Assembly: GCF_021730395.1 (NCBI RefSeq)
Contig: NC_069366.1
Span: 64,981,001-65,045,000, forward strand
Reading direction: 5' to 3'
DNA: 64,000 nt
Origin: Mercenaria mercenaria
Taxonomy: Eukaryota > Mollusca > Bivalvia > Venerida > Veneridae
Part shown: piece by piece, positions 33,557 through 45,177 of the stretch
How the letters are laid out: the number at the start of each line of letters is the position of its first letter
Position numbering within the stretch: position 1 is the stretch's first letter
The notes under the pieces: generated by a model
Seen by the model: only the letters and a program-made list of their open reading frames with translations
Told to the model about the DNA's origin: nothing
Database searches by the model: none
Program-made: the position numbers and the translations under genes

Positions 33557-34142
33557 ACTGTGTCTCTTGAGGATTTCTCATATACTGTAGGTTATCGTGG
33601 TTGCGTACAGAGACTACAGAATTCATCCCTCAGGAGTTATTCAATTGATTTTTTGTACCTTTTATGATAGTTGAAATAGCTGTTTAGATATATGGCTACG
33701 TGTGGTGTACTGATGAAATGAAAGCTTCTGGTAACAGAGTATGTATGTTTTTCTTATTGAAATTCCTCCCCAAAAGTTAGAATTTTATGAAATAGTAGGA
33801 AGTGGAAAACCACAAGTCGCCCAACACGACATAAATGAAAATGTTACAGGCTCGGTTTGATTGTTCATGTACGAAAGTGGAAATGTAAGCTACCGTCCAC
33901 GCCCTCTAGCATCAGGTTGAGCAGAACTCAAACCCTTCTGTATAGCAATAGCATTTGAGTTCACTAAATCTATTAACAAATACTGCCTTGAAGCGATCCA
34001 GTCCAAGCACTAACCCATGTATCAAAAGAATCAAGCCTAGCAAGCTTGCATTTCTCACGACTATTGGCCCCCTTTTGTGATGTAGCAAGACCGCTCATAT
34101 CTGTATGTTCAATCTGAATAGAATAAAGTCTCATGAGAAATA
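33557..34142. other. No gene seen upstream of DHRS4
   Basis: AT-rich. 33880-33960 (CCACGCCCTCTAGCATCAGG) faintly resembles the dispersed repeat at 61190-61470. No TATA box or CpG-rich promoter was identified. Confidence 0.35.
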
Positions 34143-34296
34143 GAGAATAACAGGTTACTGTTTTTTTGAGAAAGGGTTTCTCAGACGAGGCTACATATGG
34201 TCCTGGAAGTAGCGAGGCTTGCCGAGCTCCTTCCGGACCATATCTAGCCAAGTCTGAGAAATCCATTTCTCAAAAGACAGTAAACTGTTATTCTAT
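34143..34296. repeat. Foldback element with constant-core tip
   Basis: Arms of about 67 bp at roughly 85-90 % match: GAATAACAGGTTACTGTTTT and AAGACAGTAAACTGTTATTC outside, ATGGTCCTGGAAG and CTTCCGGACCAT inside. The tip GCGAGGCTTGCCGA (34212-34225) is the complement-strand form of the core in the foldbacks at 30024 and 30684. Confidence 0.8.
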
Positions 34297-34995
34297 TTAT
34301 CATGCCATAATTTATTAACAACTTTTATCCTACCATTATGCGAAATAAAGTGCAAAAAGTAGGGGTGGACCAAATTTTGCTGTTTTGCCGGACTTCTTTC
34401 TTTTGATTTTTTTTCTTCAAAATGACGCCATCTTGTTTTTAGAGTAACTGCTAAAAGACACATTTACGCGATTATTTTATAAACGCGCTCTTAATAGGTA
34501 CGTGAGACCATATCACTAATGTATAGTGTATACCTACCGTATTTGCAATTACCACAAAAAAGTTTTTATAACGGAAACGCTCGTAGAAAACGGAAAATGA
34601 CTGGTTTCGTTTTGAGGAGGCTGCGTTTTTGGTGCGTGGCATTCCCTGTTTGATATTTTTCTTTGTTTTTCATGCAAAGCGTTTGTTCTGGATTTAGCCA
34701 CAGGCACGGGTCCAGTGTATATTTTTTGTTTAATATAAAAAAATCCTTTTTTCACACAAACATGAAAAAACATCTATGACCAAAAATCCGGTCACAGTAT
34801 CATATACACTGAAAAGGTGGACTATGCGAGCGTAACGCTATGGGAAGCTACTCGGCAAACTTGTAGAACATTCCAAAGTCGGAGTTTATACACTTGCAGC
34901 CGCTACCTGCATGACCGCACCTTCGAAACATTTAAAGCCTTCCATAAAAACTAAACTGACCCCATAAATTGCTTTGAAAAACACAATACAAGTCT

Positions 34996-35102
34996 CTACG
35001 AGCGAAATATTTCAATTTTTCCTCGGTAGGGCGTGTTCCTGGTTTTATCACTTCGTTTGGCAGCTGAAATCGCCGGGGATAACAGAAATATTTCGCTCGT
35101 AA
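34996..35102. repeat. Foldback with perfect 16-bp arms
   Basis: ACGAGCGAAATATTTC (34998-35013) and GAAATATTTCGCTCGT (35085-35100) are perfectly complementary around a loop of about 70 bp that begins with TCCTCGGTAGGGCG. No coding. The rest of 34297-35440 shows no gene; a C-run is at 35379-35395. Confidence 0.65.
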
Positions 35103-35451
35103 TATTAAAGTCTAGACGTCTTTAATCAAAAACAATACTTTCAAATTTAAATAAACTTGAAACAGTTTTTGTTTTCAATATGCATTAGATTCACGGATTA
35201 TTGAAAGTCACCGAGGTGTAGGGGTAGAATTAAATCAGGGTTTTTTTCCCCTTCATAATAGGGGCCGCTGATAGGTCCCTTCCCCTCAGTAAATTTCTTT
35301 TAAATCATGCAGTTTTCCACAAAAGTTGACTTTACATTAGGTTTTTATTGCCCTTTGCTCAAATACCTAGCTATTTCCTCCCCCCCCCCCCCCCACTCCT
35401 CCCAAATAACAGGCCTTGGCCCCTTCTCTTGGTAAGAAAACCCTGTAAGTA

Positions 35452-35500
35452 CCGTCGGACTCATAACCCGGAGGTCACGGGTTCGAATCCCGTCCGCATA
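35452..35500 (+). tRNA. 3' half of a tRNA-Met(CAT)-like sequence
   Basis: The anticodon loop CTCATAA (anticodon CAT), variable AGGTC and a perfect T-arm ACGGG-TTCGAAT-CCCGT are present, but no D-arm or matching 5' acceptor strand lies upstream. It reads as a truncated tRNA copy or the remnant of a tRNA-derived repeat, not a working gene. Confidence 0.55.
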
Positions 35501-36235
35501 ATTTGATCATGACATTCGCAACCCCTTTTTTCAGCGCAAGTACTGTCTATTTGCCAACATTAATAAAGTTGTGGGGCGATAATTGGCGGGGCGGTGGTAT
35601 ACGAGCGAGAAAATAATTGAAACTATTTGTATCTGTTTTATTTTTTTTTTATTCATGGAAATATCTAATAAATACGCTCTAATTACATGTTCAATATTGG
35701 TCAGGCGCGTATCTGGGCATATGCCTATACGCCTGTGCGTGCAATTAAAATTCGACACAAACTGTCAGCGAGAACAAAACGAACATATAAAGGAACACTG
35801 TGGGAACCGCACAGGAACGGCCGATGGCAACACCTTCGAACGATACATCTATTTGTATTTTTCTTCTTTCTAAATTACATATTGCTTACAAAGCTGGGCA
35901 TACTGATAGTGCTTCATTTCTGTATATTATATTTATCTTGCAGTTTGCAGTTCACATGATCAGTGGCATCTGGATTATTGCGATCTATAGCGTAAAAGTG
36001 AACAAACCTTTTATAGGGAGTACGGACATATCATTTGATGTCGAACATATATTGTGAATCGTTTTAAGCTTCGTATGTTTTGAATGAATTCGTAATGTCA
36101 TATGATCTTAATCACATATGTGTATATTGTGCATCCGTTTAGTTGAAGTTTTCTATACATGTAGAAGACATTTTGCATAGATATGTCTCACAAGAACAAA
36201 AAATTCTGTCTGCCTAAGTGACAAACTTAGAAGAA
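35501..36235. other. No gene seen
   Basis: Overlapping open frames at 35583-36057 match no family. 35765-35845 (ACAAAACGAACATATAAAGG, CGATGGCAACACC) resembles the repeat at 50275-50530. Confidence 0.4.
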
Positions 36236-36469
36236 ACAAGCTTCAAGTTTCAAGTTTCAAGTTTATTCAAGCAAATGTTAAGTCCCACTTATGTGGGCAG
36301 CATTAACAGCATATAATATATACAAATACATACATTTAACAAACAGTGACACATTGGAAAACGGCCATTGTTATTGTCTTCCATAATTTTTATAACTCTA
36401 ATTCGATAATACATGTATAATGAGTAATAAATGAAAATTTTAAACTACATGTATAACAGATACTGGAGA

Positions 36470-37830
36470 ACAGTAGCAATGAAAATTACTGTTCAGTATG
36501 ATTAAAGAAAACATGTTGCTGGTGAACAGTAGCAATGAACATTACTGTAACAAATATGATTAAAGAAAACATGTTGCTGGAGAACAGTAGCAATGAACAT
36601 TACTGTTCAGTATGATTAAAGAAAACATGTTGCGGGTGAACAGTAGCAATGAACATTACTGTAACAAATATGATTAAAGAAAACATGTTGCTGGAGAACA
36701 GTAGCAATGAACATTACTGTTACAAATATGATTAAAGAAAACATGTTGCTGGAGAATAATAGCAATGAACATTACTGTTACAAATATGATTAAAGGAAAC
36801 ATGTTGCTGGAGAACAGTAGCAATGAACATAACTGTTACAAATATAATTAAAGAAAACATGTTGCTGGAGAACAGTAGCAATGAACATTACTGTTACAAA
36901 TATGATTAAAGAAAACATGTTGTTCTCCTTACTGTTACAAATATGATTAAAGGAAACATGTTGCTGGAGAACAGTAGCAATGAACATTACTGTTACAAAT
37001 ATAATTAAAGAAAACATGTTGCTGGAGAACAGTAGCAATGAACATTACTGTTCAGTATGATTAAAGAAAACATGTTGCGGGTGAACAGTAGCAATGAACA
37101 TTACTGTAACAAATATGATTAAAGAAAACATGTTGCTGGAGAACAGTAGCAATGAACATTACTGTTACAAATATGATTAAAGAAAACATGTTGCTGGAGA
37201 ACAATAGCAATGAACATTACTGTTACAAATATGATTAAAGGAAACATGTTGCTGGAGAACAGTAGCAATGAACATTACTGTTACAAATATAATTAAAGAA
37301 AACATGTTGCTGGAGAACAGTAGCAATGAACATTACTGTTACAAATATGATTAAAGAAAACATGTTGCTGGAGAACAGTAGCAATGAACATTACTGTTAC
37401 AAATATGATTAAAGGAAACATGTTGCTGGAGAACAGTAGCAATGAACATTACTGTTCAGTATGATTAAAGAAAACATGTTGCTGGAGAACAGTAGCAATG
37501 AACATTACTGTTACAAATATGATTAAAGGAAACATGTTGCTTGAGAACAGTAGCAATGAATATTACTGTTACAAATATGATTAAAGAAAACATGTTGCTG
37601 GAGAACAGTAGCAATGAGCATTACTGTTACAAATATGATTAAGGAAAACATGTTGCTGGAGAACAGTAGCAATGAACATTACTGTTACAAATATGATTAA
37701 AGGAAACATGTTGCTGGAGAACAGTAGCAATGAACATTACTGTTACAAATATGATTAAAGGAAACATGTTGCTGGAGAACAGTAGCAATGAACATTACTT
37801 TTATAAGTTTGATTAAAGGAAACATCAGAT
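36470..37830 (-). repeat. 58-bp tandem array within the LINE 3' region
   Basis: About 23 copies of a 58-bp unit (GAGAACAGTAGCAATGAACA then TTACTGTTACAAATATGATT then AAAGAAAACATGTTGCTG), with a shorter variant carrying TTCAGTATG in place of TTACAAATATG and one deleted unit near 36918. Each unit holds a small inverted repeat AACAGTA/TACTGTT. It lies between the LINE coding end and its 3' terminus. Confidence 0.85.
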
Positions 37831-38469
37831 GAGTTTTTATAACAGTTTGTGTTTTTTCACAATTATTTATACTGATTAATGATTAGAAACTGTAGAGTTT
37901 TAAATATGGAATATATTGCGAACTTTTAATGGAGAGAGATATCATTTATTTAACACCTTAATGAAAAGGCAAGCCTAATACCGAAAGCGAAAATGAAATT
38001 AGACCTGCAAAAGGCGTCAAATTTAAGTTTGCTCTATATACAAAATTTACAGATTTATACGGTTATGTACAAAAACAATATACTACACATTACAAATACA
38101 TGTATGTATGAATATACATGTCAAAAGTTTTAAACAAACACAGATAACAAACAAACACAGAAAAAAGACACACAAAAAAAACAGACAAACAAAACAAGAT
38201 AAACTATCAATAATAGAAATTGATGCGTATCAATTTTTTCAAATATATCAAATGATCTGTGTTTGCACTTGGACACTTAAAGAGTTTACTTTCATCAGTC
38301 TTTTGTAACTATATATGTACACTTTTAAGCTGTAGTAATTGGGACATATATAACTTGACGTATTTTAAATGACATGAATACTTAGATTGGCACTTAGTGA
38401 AATTATGGACCTAAATAGAGTCAGTAGTATAAAGTAACTACTGTTAAATTAATTGCATACATTGATTAG

Positions 38470-41400
38470 CTAATTAGTCGTTTTGAAATGCTTTATAATA
38501 ATGTTGCAAAATAAACTAGCTTTTTTAAGTTTTATGGAGTTATGCGACGTAAGTAGTTCTATAAATTTTATCATGTTAGGTCTGGTATAAATATTTCTAT
38601 CTATTAACTGTTTTCTTTCTGTTTTAAATAATGGGCATACAAGGAAGAAATGATATTCATCACCTAAATCATTGCAAACTGTACATTTTCTATCATTTGA
38701 GGGTATATTACTCCAACGACCTGTTTCAATTGGTAAATTGTGGTTTCGAGTCATAAATGCCATTATTCGTTGACCTAAATGTGTGGGAAGCTTGTTAATA
38801 TATGCACTCTGTTTAAATTCTGTTTTTAAGTATTTATAAATATTAGATGCAGAAGTATTATTTATATCTGACATCCATTTTTGTATGAACGTGTCTCTTA
38901 ACTTTTGACCAGTGGACTTAATTAGCCACCTGCTATTTATAAAGCTTTGGCTATACCAAATACCGGAGAATCCTAGGTGACATAAGTATTGCTTAATGTT
39001 TTCTAGCCATTGTGATTTTAAATAATTATCTGAATGAAGTGTATAGATCATGGAATATATTTTTGATGCTAATTTAGTAGTTTTATCACTATCAATGTTT
39101 TCGATTACACGTGACCAGTAAACAATGACTCTGTTTTTATGTCAACTTCTAATGGTGTTATTCCTAGTTCCCCATAAATCATGTAAGAGGGCGTTGACTT
39201 TTTTAAGTTAAAAATATTTTATAAAATTTAAGTTGTACTTTTGTAATATTTCCATGTTGCCAAATCCCCAAATTTCACTTCCATAAAGTAATACCGGTTT
39301 AACTGTTTTTTTTTCAAAAAGCTCAATTTGCAAGTCGTATGGTAATGATAGGGTTTTAATTTTCCTTAACAATGCAAACATTGCCTTATTACCTTGTTCT
39401 GCTATTTTTTGCTTTGTTTTGTAAAAACTTCCCGATTTAAAAAAGTAGAGCCCAAGGTATTTGTATTCTGAGACAACCTCCAAGTCACTATTACCGATTT
39501 TGAATTTAATGTTATGTATTGTTCTGCCTTTACTAAAAACCATAATTTTTGTTTTATTTATATTTAACTTCCATTGATCACAATATTCTTTAAATATATC
39601 TAATGCGTGTTGTAGGTCCTGTTCACTATCACTAAGTATAATTGTGTCGTCTGCATAGAGGAGTAAAAACACTTTTAAAAACGTACGTGCACCATCAACA
39701 AAATAATGTTTTGAAACTCCTTTAACATTTTTTTTCATCTAAAAATAGCTCTAGATCGTTAAGAAAAATAGAAAATAAAAAAGGCGATAAATTTTCACCT
39801 TGTCGTACCCCAACGAGGCAATTGAAATATGGAGATGATCCTTCCGAAGTTATCACTTTTGATTTTATATTTTGGTACAAATTGTAAATTAAGTTAAAAC
39901 ATTTTCCATTTATGTTTTCGTTTTTCAGTTTCATCCACAAACCAGTGCGCCATACAGAATCAAAGGCCTGCTTAAAATCTATGAAACAACAGTATAATTT
40001 CTTCTTATCAGATTGTACAATATCAATTAAACTTTTTAATATAAATATGTTATCCACGGTGGAAAATTTTTTTCTGAACCCAGCCTGAGTTTCTGATATC
40101 AAGTTTCTACTTTCTGCATATTTATTTAATCTATTATTTATAATACAGGTAAAAAGTTTTCCAAGACAGCTAAGTAATGAAATCGGACGGTAGTTTTCTG
40201 GTAACTTTGGGTCTCCTTTACTTTTATAGATAGGTTTTATTGATCCTATTGTCCAACTTTCGGGTATTATACCACTATCAAAAATAATATTAAATAATTT
40301 TGTATAGATGGGCATCATTAGAGTAAGAGACTTCTTTATTTGCTCATTTACTACTGAGTCAATACCAGGTGATTTATTATTTTTTAAGCTTCTAATAGCA
40401 GTGGTTATTTCTGAAACTGTTATTGGAACGTTTAACTCCTCGTTATGAACTTCATTGTCTAACGGTCTTTGCAAAGGATCTGAGTCAGTACAGTCTGGTA
40501 TAGTATCATAAATATTTTTAATGAAATCATAAAAATCTTGGAGTGAAGCCATTGTATTTGTCTGCGGTTTATTAGTGTTTATGATGTTCCAATATTGCCT
40601 TGGATTGCTAGTTTTCAATTTTCTAAGTTTCTCAACTTTAGTCGTGTTGTGATGTGTGTATGCTTTACGTAATGTTCCTTTATATTGTTTACTTACATTT
40701 TTTAAAATATCTTTGTAATATTGTGTTTTATATTTGTTATACATCTTTCTTGTTTTGTGATACACATTTCTCATTTTTTCACAATTTCTATCGAACCAGA
40801 ATTTGTTTGCATTATTTCTATTATGTTGTTGCACTGTTACATTTCTTTTACCAAAAGAAATTTCCGAACATGTATTAAACAGTAATGCAATATCGGATAC
40901 AACGTCGTCTATTCTAACTTGTGATATATCGTGTTCGTCCATCATTCTATCAATTTTAGTTTCTATCTCAGAAATCTTTACAATATCTAAATTTTCAAGA
41001 AATTTGTGATCTGCTTTCTGGTCCCAGAGTATAGTTTGGCATTGTTTAGCAGAGGTTTTAGATACTAGTTTCTGCTCGCATAATTTAGTTTTTAGAGTAA
41101 CATATACAGGACAGTGAACATCCGAGTATAAATTACAAAAACTTTCAACTTGAAAATCGATAATATTTTCAAAAACAAAAGATGTTGACAAAAAATAGTC
41201 AACAGTACTTGAATTTTTACAGGTTAACATAGGATTACAATAGTCATTTCCGATTCTACCGTTCAGTATAAACATATCGTTATTTTTACATAGTTCTATC
41301 AAATTATTGCCATAATAATTTACAGTCTGGTCAATATTTTGTCTATACAGCGGTACATCATACAGTTCAAAGTTCATAAACACATTTGTTTCTTCATTAT

Positions 41401-42228
41401 GTATAGTTTCTAGATCAAACATGTCTAAAATATGTTCATCTATACGTATATAATCAGTCAAATTGCCACATCGTGCATTGCAATCTCCAAACAAAAGTAT
41501 ATGCTTGTTACCAGTGCAATACCTAAGAATTTCTTGTTGTATCTCAAAAAAGGGTCTACATGAGAATATCTCGACCCAACAGGTGGAACATATAAAATGC
41601 CACATTTTAAATCTTCACTATAATTGCCATTAACATTTCCATATATTGCATGCGATATGGTAAAAAATTTGATTAAATTACTCTGGCTGTTATTATCAAT
41701 CTTAATGTACGGTGAAAGATAATCTTTAACCAACAAAATCATTCCTCCCGAACGGTAGCGAGACATTTTTTCTCTATTGAACATGTGCACAGAATACCCA
41801 GGAATACAAATAATATCTGTGTCATCAGTTTTTGATTCTTGCAGACCAATTACATCGAAGGTAGATATATATGAAATAAATTCAGGACAAATCAATTTCG
41901 ATCTTATACCTCCTACATTTAGAGATAGTATTTTTAGATCGCTTTCATGACCGTTATCATGTATAAAACTGTTATTGTCATCTCTATTGTTAGAGTAATC
42001 GTAGCCGTTTTCCGAAAACCGTTAATCTTGCTGTTTCACGCCTTCCTCGGGCATTGATCGCTGATCTCCTTCAGTCTGTATAATTTGTTGCATTGGCGTA
42101 GCAACTGGAGCCGAGGGGGGGGGGAGCGGCAAATGAACAGTCACTGGCGTGGAAGGTGCCATTACGTTATCTGCCGGAGGGGGTGTCTGCGAGCAGACAG
42201 TTTTTACACAATAAATGCTTGTTTCCAT
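38470..42228 (-). pseudogene. LINE endonuclease-reverse transcriptase, broken
   Basis: Reading downward: 42228-42022 leader (SQTPPPADNVMAPSTP) ending in TAA; the same frame resumes with LKILSLNVGGIRSKL and GLQESKTDD (endonuclease start, 41950-41800). A frame change near 41550 leads to LLFGDCNARCG, then reverse-transcriptase blocks ENYRPISLLSCLGK, ETQAGFRKKFSTVDN, FIDFKQAFDSVW and GVRQGENLSPFLFS. A change near 39730 leads to LLLYADDTIILSD, the catalytic YADD. After 39208 the frame shifts again through YGELGITPLEVDIK to 39051-38470, with CTVCNDLGDEYHFFLVCP, a C2HC-like motif. At least three frame changes and one stop. It would act in target-primed reverse transcription if intact. Confidence 0.85.
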
Positions 42229-42230
42229 GT

Positions 42231-42807
42231 TCTCTTCCGCGTAAATGGAGGTAAAGCAAGTGTTTTAATGCCATGGAAAACAATTATGTAGGTAAACCCT
42301 AAACAGTTTCAGAGGTTAAATATAAAATCATCAATTGTAATTTTGAGTACATATGCCCTAGGTTTAAAATAAGACGTAATGCATGTATAGCTAAACATAG
42401 TATAAATATTTGCTGCTATTACAAAAAGTTAAGCCAATGATTTATATTTAATTGACACTAAATCTCAGCATACCGGTACATGTATATAAACTGGATGTTT
42501 GGATGTTTTAGATTTAGACCACCATTTACGGCGAAACATTTTGCCACAAACCCCTAGTTGCGATACTCAGTCAAAAGCGAGATTCTGTTGTGCATGAAAG
42601 TTTATACAGCAACTACCGAGCGCTCGTTTTCTACAAACATACCTACATATCACTTTGCCCATTGAACCTCGGTATTCTCAATTTGGGCATGTCGGAATCT
42701 GTTTGCACAAAGGATCACCCGCCTGACTACTATTCAAGTTTCAGTAAGATGCAATAAAACAGAGCAGTGGGAGAATAAAGATGATAGTCATCCGTTATCT
42801 CGAGTAA
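42231..42807. other. Junction between two LINE remnants; no gene seen
   Basis: May include the 5' untranslated part of the minus-strand LINE. Nothing recognisable was found. Confidence 0.35.
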
Positions 42808-43560
42808 GTTTTAAATGTTGATGATTCAAATACTGAACTTCCTATCTACTCACTAAGAACACACAATCCCCTTATCGCAAATCCTGCATGTAACTGTGGT
42901 GCTTTAGTAGAAGATGCCGAAAACTTTCTATTTAAATGTCCAAAATACAACAATCAAAGGAGAAATCTTTTTATAAATACACGTCAGTTTCACCCTCTTA
43001 GCGCGAATAAATTACTATTTGGTATTGATATCCTGAACGATGCTCAAAATAGGCTCTTATTTCATCAAGTACATCATTTCATAAAGGAAACTAAGAGATT
43101 TTGATAACTATTGTACTATTTTACTGTTCAGTTTTCTGTATTTTCATGATGTACATCAAGATAGAATGGACCACTGCTAAAATATTACATACATGAAATG
43201 CATTGGACTGGGAAGGTGGCATCTATATTGGATCTGCGGCAATTGTATTGTATCTTTTTTTCCGCTTTTCTGTAATATATAAATGTTGTTGTTTTTTTGT
43301 TGCTGTTTTTTTTTGCAGTACCATACTATATTTTCTTTTTTCTTTTTCAATTCCTGATTTGATTGTTCACATATATCACAAAACGACAGTATTTCTAAAT
43401 AACATATAGTCTGCTTTGTCAGGGGAGGGCCCCCGATAATGTTGTTATAACTTCTGGCCCAACCCTTTTGTATTTTTACGTTGATGTATTTATGTATGCT
43501 TGTTGTATGTGTGTGTATTAAATATGTATATATATACAATAAAATATGATTAAACTAAAC
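42808..43560 (+). mobile_element. 5'-truncated LINE remnant, C-terminus and 3' UTR
   Basis: From about 42811 to TGA at 43104 a plus-strand frame reads DDSNTELPIYSLRTHNP, ANPACNCGALVEDAENFLF, KCPKYNNQRRNLF and HHFIKETKRF. The pattern CxCG...E...HF/FLFKCP...R is typical of the C-terminal end of mollusc LINE reverse transcriptases. It is followed by a non-coding 3' part ending AATAAAATATGATTAAACTAA. It is a different family from, and opposite in strand to, the neighbouring LINE. Confidence 0.65.
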
Positions 43561-43639
43561 TCCAGTAGTCCTGTATATTGTAGTGTATTTCATCAAGGCA
43601 TCCTGACCCCCTGGCTGAAGTACGCTACACCACATTATA

Positions 43640-44170
43640 TTCAGATTTGCAAACGCTACAATTTTAGTTTGTAATCATAAAAGAGAGTTTAAGTTAACAT
43701 AGTTTATGAGAGACATTCAAGTTATCGGAGTAGTTTCCAGATTTAATATTAGCGCAGGACGCACATCTTGCGCAGATAAAAAAAATGTAATATTTCGTTC
43801 TCATTATGACAGAAATCACTCTTTTTTCCATTCATTTTTTACAATAGCTACATAAATAGTTTGTTTTATGAATGAAATATATTTGAAATATCAGTGTCAT
43901 TTCAAACATTGCTATTAGCGCAGGACTGACCTCCTGCGCAAGTTACAGATGTAACATTATTGATCTCAGATTTGCAAAAAAAACCTATAATTTTAGTCTG
44001 TAATCGTAAATTGAAGTAAAAGTTAATATGATTTATAACAGATATTCAAGTTATCAGAGTATATTCCAGATTTTCTTTTAGCACAGGGCAACGAACACAT
44101 ATCTTGCGCAGCTACAAAATGTAAAATTTCGTTTACGTTTTGACGAGAATTACTCTTTATTCTGTGACTA
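43640..44170 (+). repeat. Two ~200-bp direct repeats with GCGCAGGA motifs
   Basis: 43650-43860 and 43970-44165 share TCAGATTTGCAAA, TTTTAGTYTGTAATC, TTCAAGTTATC, CCAGATTT and CTTGCGCAG...AATGTAA in order. A third GCGCAGGACTGACCTCCTGCGC hairpin-like motif is at 43918. 44700-44830 continues the theme with TGCGCTGCGC and CCTGCGCAACG palindromes. Family unknown. Confidence 0.6.
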
Positions 44171-44976
44171 TGACTATGACTACTCTTTATTCTATCGATT
44201 TTGTACTATAATTTTTTAAAAAAGAATAATAATAATATCATTAAGATTTGTAAAAAAATTCTTTTAATTCTGTCACTTTTTTATTTCATCTTTTATCTCC
44301 ATGTTGAGAGATATGCTTCCGTTGGTAAAAAGAATATTATTGTGAAATTTCAAGGTATTTCAATGTAATAAAAACGATATTTTGCTAAGTGTGTGCTCGG
44401 TTGAAGCAGAAAATTATAAAAATAGTCTAAAACATACCAGAGGACGACGTGTGCAAGCTGGAGAAAATCACGCCTTCATGCATGTTTGAGTTTTATTGCA
44501 TTTTGATCAGATAGGATGTATTGAAATCTGGTGATCGACTGCTGTGAATTTACTGATGTGGAAACAAATTTATGATACATAATTTAAGTACCAAGATATT
44601 CAGCATTTGACATTTATATTTATTAATAAATTGACGAACTGCATGATTTACATTTGTATCAAACATGAAATGCAAATTACTGATATTTGTTATATTTGTT
44701 ATTTGCGCTGCGCATTTGGTAAATCGCGCAGGTTAAATTTATCCTGCGCAACGATAGGTAAATCTTTGCGCATATAACCAACGTACAAAAATTTGTCATA
44801 TGCGCTGCGCGTTTGTGGTTATTTGCGCTCAACATAGATCTAAACTATTTTTGAAGGCAGATATTTGACGCGTGCCGAAATGAGATCAAATATGCGAGTG
44901 TCATTAGTAACGCCAGTGTCCCTGTCTACACGTAACAGCAGCTACTAAGCTGAAACAAACAAATTAAAATGAATAA

Positions 44977-45177
44977 ATTCCTGATCTTAATAATGAGGAA
45001 GACCTAAAGAAAATCCAAGAAAAAGATCCTGTAGGAATCAATACTCTCTTAGAAAGAAAGGCTATCACAGGATATGTAGCTGTATCAAGACTCGTACAGT
45101 CTACTGCCAAAAGGATCGTGTGTTGCGCTTACGTCAAATACATAGATGAGTGTTTTTTTGCGATTGCGCTCTTATAG
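44977..45177 (+). other. Open stretch of coding character, unresolved
   Basis: A 66-codon frame between stops reads IPDLNNEEDLKKIQEKDPVG, TLLERKAITGYVAVSRLVQS and TAKRIVC. The composition looks like protein, but there is no ATG, no clear acceptor and no family I recognise. It could be an old exon or a transposon-protein remnant. Confidence 0.2.

Larger units (their letters stand above)
36236..42230 (-). mobile_element. Decayed non-LTR retrotransposon (APE-type LINE), near full length
   Basis: On the minus strand the order is: proline-rich leader, apurinic-type endonuclease, reverse transcriptase, cysteine/histidine C-terminal motif, tandem-repeat 3' region, and a 3' end made of AACTTGAAACTTGAA repeats (36240-36265). 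The coding part is broken by frame changes, so this copy cannot make its proteins. The clade is not certain; the YGELG/IKTR C-terminal region and short (AACTTGAA)n tail match LINEs common in molluscs. The 5' end was not pinned and is placed by the first coding ATG. Confidence 0.85.

Noticed and set aside
35583-36057. Overlapping plus-strand frames of 85-96 codons
   Set aside because: No family motifs, no splice signals, and they overlap a dispersed repeat phrase.
36790-37038. Repeat-containing frame on the minus strand
   Set aside because: Translation of the 58-bp array in the LINE 3' region; length variants break the frame.
43177-43539. 120-codon minus-strand frame
   Set aside because: Rich in poly-K and poly-N from T-runs; it lies in the 3' non-coding part of a LINE remnant.
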